Shown piece by piece: positions 1-5,559 of a DNA stretch of 5,559 nucleotides (position 1 is the first letter of the stretch; each line of letters begins with the position of its first letter). Source of the DNA: Erythrobacter donghaensis. GTDB lineage: Bacteria; Pseudomonadota; Alphaproteobacteria; Sphingomonadales; Sphingomonadaceae. A program made the translations under genes and the position numbers. Below the pieces are notes generated by a model. It did not search any database. It had not been told where the DNA came from and worked only from the letters and a program-made list of their open reading frames with translations. The stretch spans positions 1-5,559 of the forward strand of contig NZ_LSJS01000045.1 in the NCBI RefSeq assembly GCF_001557325.1, in the 5' to 3' direction.

Positions 1-1820
1 GCCTCGCGCGCTGCCCGGTCCTGACCGCCGCTCTGGGCCTGCGCCGCGATGTTCCGCCGCTCTGCCGCCGCCCACAGCTCCACCTGCCGCGCCCGCTCGC
101 TCACCAGCTCCCCAGCCCCAGCCTCCACCGCATAGCGCCGCGCCGCCGTCTCCGCGATCGCCCGCGCCGCAGGGCCAGAGCCTGCAGACTGCAACGCGCC
201 GAAGCTCTCAACACGCAGGCCGAGCGCCTCCGCGGGGAACGCCGCGCCGCGGGACCAAGCAGCGTCGGCGAAGACGCGCTCGGTCGCTTGTAGACCTGCC
301 TGGCCCCGACCCTGCTGAGCCTCACCGCGGACGCCGCTGTCGCGCGCCTCAGTATATCGCAATCGAAGACCATCGCGAGCCTGGCGAGCGATATTAATAG
401 CTTTTGGTGCGGTTTTGGCAGGAACCAGACGGTTAACTGCGAGATAGTATAAGTTGGCTAGAGTTTCTGGGTGGAGTCTTCCCATTATCTCTATCCGAAA
501 CTCGAGCGCCTTTTCATATAGCGGTTCGGCTTCATTAGTTTTACCAACTAACCTAAGCAAATTAGCATAGCTTACCATAACATCAATATGATTTCGCTCA
601 CGCCCAAAGTGTGGGCTCTTTGATCTCCAATAGTATGCCCGAGCGAGGATTCTTTCGGCTTCGTCAAGACGCCCTAAATCCCTTAGAACTTCAGCATAAT
701 TTACTTCAAGCTGAAGGATGTACTCTCCTTGCGTACCGTCCGCGCCTCCCCCCAGCCGAAGAGCCTCAGCAAGGATTGGCTCCGCCTCGGCAGGCCCCTT
801 GATTTTATTTACAATAAATCCATAAAGCGATAATGTATCAATAGTTCGCTTGCTTTTATCGCCAACTACATCACGGCTAAGAGACATAGCCCTATAGGCA
901 AGTGGCTCAGCTTCTATGTGACGCCCCTGAAGATATAACATATACGTGAAATCAATTAGACTACTCAATGTGTCCGGATTGCGTTCACCTAGCCCTTCCC
1001 GACGTATCGTGAGCGATTTTGCGAAGAAAGGTTCTGCATCGGCTGGCCCTTTTTCATTTTCGGCTAGGTGACCCAATTTATCAAGCATACGCGTATAATC
1101 ATGTACACTTTCTAATGTGTCTTGATGGGAAATCCCAAGCAAATACCTGCGTCTTTCCAAGGCTTCTTGATAGACTTGATCTGCCTCCAAAAATTCACCC
1201 AAGCCCGCGAGCACATTTGCATAATTATGAAGACCTTGGAGTGTGTCTGGATGATTTGGCCCAAGCAAATCTCGGGATAAATTCAAAGCTCTAACTGCAA
1301 ACGACCTTGCTTTTCCGTAATGAACATCCGCACGAAGCGAAATCTCAATAGCTTTGACTGTCATTAAAGTTCTTGGGTGATCTACGCCAAAAGAGCTTTC
1401 TTCAATTGCGAGAGTTTGTTGTAAAATTTTTACAATATCCTTTGCCAAATTAGGGCTAATTGCAAAGGAAAGGTCATCCAGCGTAAGAATTTGATATTCT
1501 GATCCTGGGAAAAATGAGGCATAATTTTTACGTATTTCAATAAGCAAGCGCGAATAATCATTCTGCAATTTTTCATATTTTCGTTTCTCTGCGACGCTCA
1601 TCATACGCATCGGCGGCGTGCGGGCGGCAATCTCAAAAAGAGACATGAACGGTCGGCCTGACGAAGGATCGACCGGCATCACTTCTTGTGGCCACAGAAA
1701 CGGAGCGGATGTTGTTCCGCCCTCACTGGATTGAGCCAGTGCCCTGTCAGCGCTTATCACTATCAGGGCCGCCCCAACCAGAACCACAGCCCTGAACGCG
1801 GTTGTTCCCAAGCGGCTCAT
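1..1820 (-). CDS. Exported TPR-repeat protein, probably a TPR-CHAT fusion (3' end beyond the window)
   Basis: The frame starting at ATG 1820 stays open for 606 codons and runs off the left edge. It begins with a Sec signal peptide (MSRLGTTAFRAVVLVGAALI..., cleaved after ALA, residue 29). A short linker with VAEKRKYEKLQNDYSRLL follows. From about 145 to 460 come roughly seven or eight 42-residue TPRs of the kinesin-light-chain-like type, marked by HPRTL (148), HPDTL (190), HQDTL (232), NPDTL (281) and HPETL (450) and by EAE-x-hydrophobic-Y helices. Residues 470-606 are rich in Ala, Arg, Glu and Gln. The piece ESFGALQSAGSGPAARAIAE with AARRY and LVSERARQVELW resembles the linker before the CHAT domain in alphaproteobacterial TPR-CHAT proteins, so a CHAT protease domain is expected beyond position 1. 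TPRs usually bind partner proteins, here perhaps the neighbouring caspase or CHAT product. The TPR part is markedly AT-rich compared with both ends of the gene. Confidence 0.87.
   Translation of the reverse strand, partial: MSRLGTTAFRAVVLVGAALIVISADRALAQSSEGGTTSAPFLWPQEVMPVDPSSGRPFMSLFEIAARTPPMRMMSVAEKRKYEKLQNDYSRLLIEIRKNYASFFPGSEYQILTLDDLSFAISPNLAKDIVKILQQTLAIEESSFGVDHPRTLMTVKAIEISLRADVHYGKARSFAVRALNLSRDLLGPNHPDTLQGLHNYANVLAGLGEFLEADQVYQEALERRRYLLGISHQDTLESVHDYTRMLDKLGHLAENEKGPADAEPFFAKSLTIRREGLGERNPDTLSSLIDFTYMLYLQGRHIEAEPLAYRAMSLSRDVVGDKSKRTIDTLSLYGFIVNKIKGPAEAEPILAEALRLGGGADGTQGEYILQLEVNYAEVLRDLGRLDEAERILARAYYWRSKSPHFGRERNHIDVMVSYANLLRLVGKTNEAEPLYEKALEFRIEIMGRLHPETLANLYYLAVNRLVPAKTAPKAINIARQARDGLRLRYTEARDSGVRGEAQQGRGQAGLQATERVFADAAWSRGAAFPAEALGLRVESFGALQSAGSGPAARAIAETAARRYAVEAGAGELVSERARQVELWAAAERRNIAAQAQSGGQDRAARE
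361..1560. other. AT-rich island coinciding with the TPR-coding segment
   Basis: Hand counts of single 60-base lines give about 33% G+C at 541-600, 33% at 1381-1440 and 35% at 1501-1560, against about 77% at 61-120, 63% at 1741-1800 and 62% at 2701-2760. Codons such as TTA, ATA, AGA, AAT and GAA are common in the island and scarce outside it. The boundaries (about 300-420 and 1500-1680) sit close to the edges of the TPR array, while the signal-peptide and pre-CHAT segments have the cluster's usual high GC. The frame is continuous across both boundaries. Confidence 0.75.
441..1388 (-). repeat. TPR array (42-residue units) inside the TPR gene
   Basis: At protein level the (H/N)-(P/Q)-x-TL landmark recurs at residues 148, 190, 232, 281 and 450. 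Spacings of 42, 42 and 49 show a regular 42-residue period with one 7-residue insertion (around GHLAENEKGPA). Between 281 and 450 the period continues with weaker landmarks (SKRTIDTL near 323, helices with EAEPL, EAEPI, EAERI and EAEPL). The repeats are divergent at DNA level, so this is an old array rather than a recent tandem duplication. Confidence 0.7.
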
Positions 1821-1832
1821 TGCGTCACCCCT
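1817..1832 (-). promoter_or_regulatory. ATGA stop/start overlap with internal Shine-Dalgarno (translational coupling)
   Basis: The caspase stop TGA (1819-1817) and the TPR gene start ATG (1820-1818) share bases in an ATGA overlap. AGGGG (1832-1828) lies 7 bases upstream of this ATG, inside the last caspase codons. This arrangement normally couples translation of the second gene to termination of the first, suggesting the two products are made in linked amounts. It also fixes the TPR start, because a signal peptide follows directly. Confidence 0.75.
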
Positions 1833-4075
1833 GCCTTCTCGCGCGGCAGAAAGTCGATCGGGATCATCATCACTGCCGTCGGCTCCGGCGGCTGCAGTGC
1901 GGTGCGGGTGCCGGGCTGGCTATAGGCCTGATGAAGTGCCTGTGCGAAGGGATCAATCTCCTCCCCTACTGCACGACGTGGGGTAGACTGAATGTCTCGG
2001 TAAATGCGCGGAGTTTGCCCCGTTCTGGATACCGCAATCAGGCCAATGGTTTCTGGACCAAACGGTTCTTGAGCCCCAGTCTGGGATGTACGGACGGTCC
2101 GGATGCGCATAATGTAGCACTCTCCGGGCCGCAGGCTAGCGTCCCTTTCGTTACACTTTTGACCTGATCGGCTGCCAGCCTGGCTCTGCATCGGGAAGAA
2201 ATCCCCGTTTGCGCCGAAGTAGATTCCAGTCAGGTCGATGAATGTGTCCTTGTCAGCTTCGCTGCTCGATGGCGCGCGGGAGAATCGCACATAGATTTCG
2301 TCGCAATGCGAGAGGCGGATACCGACGTTGGCGCCGTTCGCGACGCTGTAGGGTCGGAAAGCCGCATCCTCAGGCAGAGACGTGGTACGGAGGCGGGGAG
2401 CGGGGCAAGCTGCATTCTCGGCCACCTGGGGTTGTGAGAGGACCATCGTCTCCACTGTCAGACCCGGAGGCATGGTGGCGGTGGCGCTGGTATTGAGCAC
2501 TCGCAAGATCCGGCTTGCCGCTGCCATCTCCTTCACGCGCTTCTGGATGGCAGGCGCACATTCCGCTGCGTCGGAACACATGACGTGCACGGGCTGAAGC
2601 GGGTTTTCCGGATGAAGCGTCTCAGGCGCTTGCTGAGGCGGCGCGATCCATATCCGGTCGGCTCCCGGGGTCAGGACGAGGTTGGCCTGACCGAACTCTT
2701 CGCTGGCAATGATGGCATTGTCGGCATTCTCGGCCAGCGCACGTACGGCCTCTGCAGCAATGCCCTGAAAGGGTGAGCCCAAACGGGGATCAACAGCCAC
2801 GCGCGTTTCCATCGGTGCGGGGTTGCGCACCAAGCGGCCTCGCAAGACTTTCCCGCTCGGCGCAGCACTGGCCTCGACCGGGCGCAGAACGGCGTCAGTC
2901 AGCGTGACATTCTCCGCTCTAAACCGAGTGCGCTGCTTGTCGGGCGTCGCTGCGTCGAACACGTCGATCAGGGCTCCCTCACTGATGAAGCGCAGCTTCC
3001 CTGCACGTAACGTGAGCTCGCCATTGTTATCAGCTACTGGCCAGTTACGGGGCTGGACTAGCTCGCTGCCAAGCAGGCTCCGGTCCATCTCGCCTTCGAA
3101 TTGGGGGAGGACACGCAGACCTGTTAGGTTTCGCGACTGACGGTTTGAAGCGCCCTGCTCCTCATAGATGATGCCAACGGCTTGGCCGAGTTGCTCGTAG
3201 GTGCTGATCCCACCCCGATCGAGCGCGCGGTGGATCGCGAAGGTGAGCAAGGAGTAATGCTCTTGGGTAAAGACGCCATCCTCAAGCCATGCACTGGCTG
3301 GGGCGAGGATGTCTGGGGGAACTGCGTAGAAAGCGACTAGCGGCGCGCCTTCATCCGAGCCGGTTTCCCTTGTGAAGCTATTCTGCTGCACCTCTGTTCC
3401 TGAGCGGCTCGCGGAGACCGGGTTAAGGCCAATGTCGCTGGGGGACAGATACTTCCATTGGATCGGGGGACCACCATTGGCCGCTGAGCGTGAGATCGTG
3501 CCCGAGTGGCAGGAGTCGACCACCAGCCAGACGAATGCGCCCTTCCCCCGGATTTTCGAGAGCCGTTCATCGATTTCATCATCGAGGATCAGGTTTGTCG
3601 TGGCTGGGTCGCTATTGGTTGCCTTGGTCGTATCCGATGGTGCTAAGGCTTCGTCCGTGCCATCGGCCTCATCCTTCCCGGATGCTGCGTCAGGCTGGTC
3701 TGCAACCTGAAAGCCATGACCAGTGTAGTAGATGAGGATTTGATCGCCCTGCTTTGCGGTTGCGGCCATGCGGTCCAACTGGCCAAGAATACCAGCCCTC
3801 GTGGCCGCCGCGACCGGCTTGTAGCCTTCTGCTCGAGCCTTCGCCGCATCCTTCTGCGATGCCACAAGCCAGACGTTGTTCTCGTCAACCTCGAGCCGCT
3901 TGGTGACTTCGACCATCAGGCGAAGGTCATTGGCTACAGCTGAAATGGGATCAATGTTAGGGCTCTCGTACTCTCCGACGCCGATCAGGAGCGCGTATTT
4001 CTCCGCATGTGCGGGAGCGGACAGCAATGAGGTGCCAGCCAGAAGGATGGCGGCAGTTCTGAGGAAGAGCTTCAT
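1817..4075 (-). CDS. Exported caspase/metacaspase-like cysteine protease (family C14) with long C-terminal extension
   Basis: Encodes 752 residues from ATG 4075. An in-frame ATG at 4087 adds MDDP but lacks a Shine-Dalgarno, whereas 4075 has GGA 7 bases upstream and gives a typical signal peptide (MKLFLRTAAILLAG..., cleaved after AHA, residue 24). The caspase domain (about 26-320) starts at KYALLIGVG, with AxNDLRLM, the His motif IYYTGHGF (His120), the metacaspase-like loop DGTDEALAPSD (138-148), LILDDEID, and the Cys motif VVDSCHSG (Cys189). Both dyad residues are present, so it should be active. Asp187 before Cys matches the acidic S1 position of metacaspases, implying cleavage after Arg/Lys rather than Asp (inference). 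LEDGVFTQ and PQFEGEMDRSLLG close the domain. The rest (about 340-752) is beta-rich of unknown function, resembling tails of other exported bacterial caspases (IDLTGIYFGANGDFFPM, then LRPGE and TIGLIAVSR), and holds six cysteines that could form disulphides. It lies between the CHAT and TPR genes and overlaps the latter by ATGA. Confidence 0.92.
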   Translation of the reverse strand: MKLFLRTAAILLAGTSLLSAPAHAEKYALLIGVGEYESPNIDPISAVANDLRLMVEVTKRLEVDENNVWLVASQKDAAKARAEGYKPVAAATRAGILGQLDRMAATAKQGDQILIYYTGHGFQVADQPDAASGKDEADGTDEALAPSDTTKATNSDPATTNLILDDEIDERLSKIRGKGAFVWLVVDSCHSGTISRSAANGGPPIQWKYLSPSDIGLNPVSASRSGTEVQQNSFTRETGSDEGAPLVAFYAVPPDILAPASAWLEDGVFTQEHYSLLTFAIHRALDRGGISTYEQLGQAVGIIYEEQGASNRQSRNLTGLRVLPQFEGEMDRSLLGSELVQPRNWPVADNNGELTLRAGKLRFISEGALIDVFDAATPDKQRTRFRAENVTLTDAVLRPVEASAAPSGKVLRGRLVRNPAPMETRVAVDPRLGSPFQGIAAEAVRALAENADNAIIASEEFGQANLVLTPGADRIWIAPPQQAPETLHPENPLQPVHVMCSDAAECAPAIQKRVKEMAAASRILRVLNTSATATMPPGLTVETMVLSQPQVAENAACPAPRLRTTSLPEDAAFRPYSVANGANVGIRLSHCDEIYVRFSRAPSSSEADKDTFIDLTGIYFGANGDFFPMQSQAGSRSGQKCNERDASLRPGECYIMRIRTVRTSQTGAQEPFGPETIGLIAVSRTGQTPRIYRDIQSTPRRAVGEEIDPFAQALHQAYSQPGTRTALQPPEPTAVMMIPIDFLPREKAGVTQ

Positions 4076-4091
4076 CGGGTCATCCATTCAG

Positions 4092-5426
4092 TCAGCGGGC
4101 TGTGTGAGGTTGGGCAATCGGCGGGTCACCAAACAGGCCAAATTGTGCCCAGGCGGCAGGGTGGGCGTATCTGTTGTCTGGCCGAGCGCGAAGCTTTGCA
4201 CGTGCGATCTGGAATGCTCGGACGTAGTCGCCGTCTGTTTCCTCAATGGCTGCGGCGACCAGTGCCGTGACAAACTCGGCTGCCATTTCATCAGACACCG
4301 CGCCGTCGACCGCGAGGCCTGATCGGGCACCAGCATGCAGAAATGCATCGGCCATCTCTCCATAAGTGCTGCAACCGCTGGCTATCACAAAGTCGGCCGT
4401 GAGCTGAAGACTGGCGACCTCGCCTGCGGTAAGCCAGCCATCTTCGCTCGCAGAGGGCGCCAAAACCAGTGCGGGCCCACCGTGCGTTGGCACCCTGCCC
4501 TCAGCAAGACCGATGGTCGCAAAGTGCAAGATGGTCGCCCGCTCAAGGCCTTCCGACTTCACCGATTGCTCGCTGGCCTGATCCCCCAGGCGCACTGTCT
4601 GGCGGTCAGCCGAGAACAGGCCCGCCACCTGCATGATCTCGGTGCGCGTCTGCGGAAGCCTGTTGTACGCCAACGCGCCCGATTGCGGCAGGGCAGGGTC
4701 ACCAAAGCCGACGTAGAAATGTGGTCGTGCCGCTTGGGTGCTGCTCCTTGCCTTTCGCCATTGCGACAATGATGGTGCAGAAGCAAACACGTGCCGGTCT
4801 CCAAGCCACGATGTGGCGCGCAGCGCGACAGGGTCACTGTCCTCCCCTTCCGGGGGCGCAGTAACGAGGGCCGAGAATGGAACGGACTGGGCTGCTTCAG
4901 AAGCAATAACGGTGACGCGCCTAGCCCCCTGCATGGTGGCCTCGAGGGGGCCGAGCAGGCGGCTATAGACCGTCCAGGCCGTTAACCGGTCAAAGCTCTC
5001 CCTCATGTCTACCACCGGGTCAGGTCCCCGATGTGTCGCCCCTTGTGACCCGTCGAGCTCACCTCGCAGGTGCCTTGCTGCGGTCGAGAGCTGATCGTTC
5101 GACACGTCGGCGCGGTGCCACTGAACCCCATCGCGTCGCAGGACGACCACATAAGTCCCGCGTTCCGAAGGCGCGATCATCAACAGCGCCTCATCCTCGC
5201 GCACCATCGCCTGCGCATCGATGAGCGAGATGATTTCTCCCCCCTCGCCCCATGGATTGCTGAGTGTGCGCAGAAGGTGCTGGATTTCGTTGAAAGCCTC
5301 TTCGCCCGTGGCAGGCGAGAAACTGCTGATCTGCCCCTGGCTGTCATTCGCCTGCAACCCCTGGATCGGCAATGCGGCGGAGGTGAGCAGTAAAGCAGTC
5401 AGGGCTGCCGATCGGATCATGGGCAT
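4092..5426 (-). CDS. Exported CHAT-domain protein, probable pseudoprotease (His replaced)
   Basis: Encodes 444 residues from ATG 5426. This start is chosen because GAAGGA lies 9 bases upstream and it opens a clean Sec signal peptide (MPMIRSAALTALLL..., likely cleaved after LQA at residue 26). The frame is open back to a GTG at 5525, but that start would bury the signal. The mature protein is one CHAT domain (Pfam CHAT, caspase superfamily) without TPRs: the N-terminal part (about 35-190) has the DEALLMIAPSERGTYVVVLR strand pattern and the VIASEAAQSVPFSALV segment, followed by FYVGFGDPAL, DGWLTAGEVASL and the terminal HPAAWAQFGLFGD. The usual catalytic FATHG motif reads HFATIGL, so the expected His is Ile305. 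The Cys remains (ASGCSTYGE, Cys352), but the normal GLSGLARAF-type stretch after it is shortened. Catalysis is therefore doubtful; a scaffold, inhibitor or substrate-binding partner of the adjacent caspase is plausible. It ends 16 bases before the caspase start, suggesting one transcript. Confidence 0.88.
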   Translation of the reverse strand: MPMIRSAALTALLLTSAALPIQGLQANDSQGQISSFSPATGEEAFNEIQHLLRTLSNPWGEGGEIISLIDAQAMVREDEALLMIAPSERGTYVVVLRRDGVQWHRADVSNDQLSTAARHLRGELDGSQGATHRGPDPVVDMRESFDRLTAWTVYSRLLGPLEATMQGARRVTVIASEAAQSVPFSALVTAPPEGEDSDPVALRATSWLGDRHVFASAPSLSQWRKARSSTQAARPHFYVGFGDPALPQSGALAYNRLPQTRTEIMQVAGLFSADRQTVRLGDQASEQSVKSEGLERATILHFATIGLAEGRVPTHGGPALVLAPSASEDGWLTAGEVASLQLTADFVIASGCSTYGEMADAFLHAGARSGLAVDGAVSDEMAAEFVTALVAAAIEETDGDYVRAFQIARAKLRARPDNRYAHPAAWAQFGLFGDPPIAQPHTAR

Positions 5427-5435
5427 GTATATTTT

Positions 5436-5454
5436 TCCTTCGAATTTCGAAGGA
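5436..5454 (-). promoter_or_regulatory. 19-bp perfect palindrome overlapping the CHAT gene ribosome binding site
   Basis: On the minus strand the sequence TCCTTCGAAATTCGAAGGA is two perfect 9-base arms around one central base. Its 3' arm contains GAAGGA (5441-5436), the best Shine-Dalgarno match for the CHAT start at 5426, with a 9-base spacer. As RNA it can fold into an 8-bp stem with a 3-base loop (or 7 bp with a 5-base loop), which would hide the Shine-Dalgarno sequence. As DNA it is a good dimeric-repressor operator shape. Either would regulate the CHAT gene and possibly the coupled genes downstream. Which mechanism applies cannot be told from the sequence, and I do not recognise it as a known operator class. 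Confidence 0.55.
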
Positions 5455-5480
5455 TCATGTCGCATGCCCCTTGGTGCTAC

Positions 5481-5505
5481 GCCACTTATGGTCGCCTCAA
5501 GTGGC
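5481..5505 (-). repeat. 7-bp inverted repeat in the intergenic spacer
   Basis: Arms GCCACTT (5481-5487) and AAGTGGC (5499-5505) are perfect reverse complements separated by 11 bases. The repeat begins six bases after the stop codon of the upstream CHAT gene. It could be an operator half-site pair or a small intergenic hairpin that modulates read-through or mRNA decay. No T-tract follows it on the minus strand, so it is not a convincing intrinsic terminator. Confidence 0.4.
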
Positions 5506-5511
5506 AACATC

Positions 5512-5559
5512 TTACCGCCCTTCACCGGCGATGATGAACGGTGCCCATGCGCTGGGGTG
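5512..5559 (-). CDS. 3' end of an upstream CHAT-domain protein gene (partial)
   Basis: An open frame enters from the right edge and ends at TAA (5514-5512), giving the tail HPSAWAPFIIAGEGR. CHAT protease domains characteristically end in a motif of the form HP-x-x-WA-x-F-x-x-x-G-(D/E), and the neighbouring CHAT gene in this window carries the matching HPAAWAQFGLFGD near its own C-terminus (seven of fourteen positions identical by eye). I therefore read this as the last 15 residues of another CHAT protein, possibly a TPR-CHAT fusion, lying first among the visible genes of the cluster. Nothing else of it is visible, so its catalytic residues, length and signal peptide are unknown. The call rests on one short motif plus context; a chance open frame of 15 codons cannot be excluded. 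Confidence 0.6.
   Translation of the reverse strand, partial: HPSAWAPFIIAGEGR

Noticed and set aside
611..1294. Plus-strand open frames at 611-802 and 1019-1294
   Set aside because: They lie antisense to the continuous TPR frame, which shows clear repeats and a signal peptide. They have no recognisable domain and no ribosome binding site that I can see.
3372..4322. Plus-strand open frames at 3372-3710 and 3876-4322
   Set aside because: They are antisense to the caspase and CHAT genes, with Arg/Ser/Pro-rich shadow-like translations typical of opposite-strand frames in GC-rich DNA.
4480..4488. His315 (in PTHGG) as a replacement catalytic His of the CHAT protein
   Set aside because: It lies ten residues after the usual motif position, and the flanking LHFAT-x-G and PALVLAP segments align well with the family with His at position 305. 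It cannot be fully excluded without a structure.
5427..5511. A sigma70-type promoter in the spacer before the CHAT gene
   Set aside because: I looked for -35/-10 pairs such as TTGCCA or TTGAGG with a suitable -10 at 16-18 bases and found no convincing partner. The gene may be read from an upstream promoter.
5427..5525. N-terminal extension of the CHAT protein starting at GTG 5525, or at ATG 5510 or 5465
   Set aside because: These starts would place 13-33 non-hydrophobic residues before a clean signal peptide and translate through the palindrome. The start at 5426 has a good Shine-Dalgarno at proper spacing.
1..5559. CRISPR-guided protease (Craspase-type) or gasdermin defence system
   Set aside because: TPR-CHAT and caspase invite this comparison, but there is no repeat array, Cas protein or gasdermin-like gene in the window, and the signal peptides argue against a cytoplasmic role.
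5530..5559. Start of a divergent plus-strand gene at ATG 5531
   Set aside because: Only about 29 bases are visible, there is no Shine-Dalgarno upstream, and the minus strand here is better explained as the CHAT C-terminus.

Overview
The window is a stretch of one operon-like gene cluster, with every supported gene on the minus strand (transcription runs from the right edge to the left edge). Coding sequence fills almost all of it. The only real intergenic space is about 85 bases at 5427-5511. High GC in most of the window, Sec-type signal peptides on every visible N-terminus, and close resemblance to CHAT/caspase proteins common in Alphaproteobacteria suggest a GC-rich alphaproteobacterium (Rhizobiales, Rhodobacterales or Sphingomonadales type). 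This placement is an inference from protein style; no marker gene is present.

Layout in transcription order: (1) 5559-5512, the last 15 codons and stop of an upstream gene, whose tail HPSAWAPFIIAGEGR looks like the conserved end of a CHAT protease domain. (2) 5511-5427, a spacer with two inverted repeats, one of them a perfect 9+1+9 palindrome that contains the Shine-Dalgarno sequence of the next gene. (3) 5426-4092, an exported single-domain CHAT protein that keeps the presumed catalytic Cys but has Ile where the catalytic His should be, so it is probably a pseudoprotease. (4) 4075-1817, an exported caspase/metacaspase-like protein (peptidase family C14) with an intact His-Cys dyad and a long beta-rich, cysteine-containing C-terminal region. 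(5) 1820-1, an exported TPR-repeat protein that overlaps the caspase gene by ATGA and is open through the left edge. The last ~130 visible residues resemble the linker that precedes CHAT in TPR-CHAT proteins, so it probably continues into another CHAT domain outside the window.

Working model (inference): the cluster encodes a set of co-translated, periplasmic or secreted caspase-superfamily (clan CD) proteins: one probably active metacaspase-like enzyme, one probably inactive CHAT, and one or two further CHAT proteins, at least one with a TPR sensor or scaffold. TPR-CHAT/caspase pairings are known from cytoplasmic defence systems (for example Csx29/Craspase and gasdermin-linked proteases), but the signal peptides here place these proteins outside the cytoplasm, and no effector such as a gasdermin or CRISPR component is visible. 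The most unusual points are the His-to-Ile CHAT, the RBS-embedded palindrome, and a sharp AT-rich island that coincides with the TPR array inside an otherwise very GC-rich gene.
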